From positions 516,236 to 580,235 of the forward strand of contig NZ_BMML01000003.1 in assembly GCF_014645815.1 (NCBI RefSeq): a stretch of DNA of 64,000 nt, written 5' to 3'. Below are positions 63,687 through 64,000 of the stretch, piece by piece. The translations under genes and the position numbers were made by a program. Source of the DNA: Streptomyces fuscichromogenes. Its GTDB lineage: Bacteria; Actinomycetota; Actinomycetes; Streptomycetales; Streptomycetaceae. Under the pieces are notes generated by a model. That model was not told the DNA's origin. It made no database searches and saw only the letters and a list, made by a program, of their open reading frames with translations. Positions within the stretch are counted from its first letter, which is position 1; each line of letters opens with the position of its first letter.

Positions 63687-64000
63687 TCAGCCGCTGCGGC
63701 AGCCTCCGGCTGCCGTCCATGCCATGACCGCCAGCACCTCCACCAACTCGTCCGCCACGGTGTTCGCCGCCGGCGAGGCCGGTGGCCGGCTTCCCGCCCG
63801 ACGCGGCGAGAGCAAGGGGATGGATACGACCGCACGGATCCATGCGGCCATGCCGGAACGGGCCAGCACTGCCCAGCCATGCCGTGACCCCCGGTCGATC
63901 CCTCCCAGGACCGCGGCCCGCAGGTCCTCATACCACCGGGCGACCTCCACCCCGTCCACCGCCTGATCAGCGGTGATCGGGAACCTCCGCAGAGCGCGGC
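63687..64000 (-). CDS. Hypothetical protein upstream of the recombinase, cut by window edge
   Basis: The frame is open to the end of the window and ends 33 bases before the recombinase start, on the same strand, so it is probably co-transcribed. The visible 104 residues read RALRRFPITADQAVDGVEVA, then RWYEDLRAAVLGG and HGWAVLARSGMAAWIRAVVS, ending in an alanine-rich helix. No known family motif is seen. It may be a small partner of the recombinase. A GTG at 63959 is a possible internal start, but the codons upstream of it continue the same amino-acid character. Confidence 0.6.
   Translation of the reverse strand, partial: RALRRFPITADQAVDGVEVARWYEDLRAAVLGGIDRGSRHGWAVLARSGMAAWIRAVVSIPLLSPRRAGSRPPASPAANTVADELVEVLAVMAWTAAGGCRSG

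Noticed and set aside
1..64000. CRISPR arrays, rRNA and tRNA genes, and riboswitches
   Set aside because: I saw no regularly spaced repeats, no rRNA-like sequence, and no cloverleaf or known riboswitch core, although a tRNA search without computation may miss one.

Overview
The window looks like a Streptomyces (or closely related high-GC actinomycete) chromosome. Base composition is very GC-rich, third codon positions are almost all G or C, GTG starts are common, genes are joined by ATGA/GTGA overlaps, and the families present are typical of the group: F420-type luciferase-like oxidoreductases, large LuxR-type ATPase regulators, a P450 with a 3Fe-4S ferredoxin, and secreted glycosidases. It reads as an accessory, probably arm-type region: catabolic operons, polysaccharide genes, decayed gene fragments and IS debris lie side by side.

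Region 1 (1-15.3 kb) is a CoA-thioester catabolic cluster. A ferredoxin reductase cut by the window edge and a minus-strand trio (TesB thioesterase, FAS1-like and MaoC-like dehydratases) precede a long plus-strand operon: Rieske oxygenase, E1 alpha/E1 beta dehydrogenase with a stand-alone lipoyl protein, 2Fe-2S ferredoxin, EthD-like protein, SCP-x-type thiolase without the usual cysteine plus DUF35 partner, two-subunit acyl-CoA dehydrogenase, aldehyde dehydrogenase and ADP-forming acyl-CoA ligase. Region 5 (35.4-43.2 kb) carries the same kind of chemistry: enoyl-CoA hydratase, 3-ketosteroid-dehydrogenase-like flavoprotein, a second two-subunit acyl-CoA dehydrogenase, an F420-type oxidoreductase and an amidohydrolase. 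Regions 1 and 5 share an almost identical promoter/operator (about 3.15 kb and 37.95 kb), so they probably form one regulon for an unknown, perhaps steroid- or terpenoid-like, carboxylate.

Region 2 (15.3-19.4 kb) holds relics (PTS permease fragment, frameshifted GH42 beta-galactosidase, an orphan 32-bp palindrome) and a secreted beta-propeller hydrolase with a ricin-type lectin domain. Region 3 (19.4-27.1 kb) is a self-contained sulfation cassette: TetR regulator, sulfotransferase, a DUF7064/7065-like protein, CysD, CysNC, CysQ and an F420-type oxidoreductase. At 27.5-27.96 kb lies a scar made of an MFS fragment fused to a decayed second copy of the end of the 15.3-kb ligase gene.

Region 4 (28-35.2 kb) is the most striking. 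Two paralogous LuxR-type ATPase regulators flank one gene whose secreted product joins a ribosome-inactivating protein (ricin A-chain-like rRNA N-glycosidase) domain, with all five expected active-site residues, to a complete pectin methylesterase. This looks like a plant-directed toxin/enzyme chimera.

Region 6 (43.7-51.2 kb) is a beta-glucoside module: DHA2-type MFS exporter, LacI regulator, GH1 and GH3 enzymes, with two near-identical 31-bp palindromes as probable LacI operators. Region 7 (51.2-57.3 kb) is a TetR-controlled cassette with an MFS exporter, 3Fe-4S ferredoxin, ferredoxin reductase, P450 and short-chain dehydrogenase. A GH2 enzyme follows. Region 8 (59.9-64 kb) is mobile DNA: an IS1182-family remnant, an IS3-family element truncated at its 3' end, and a large serine recombinase with an upstream partner gene running off the window.
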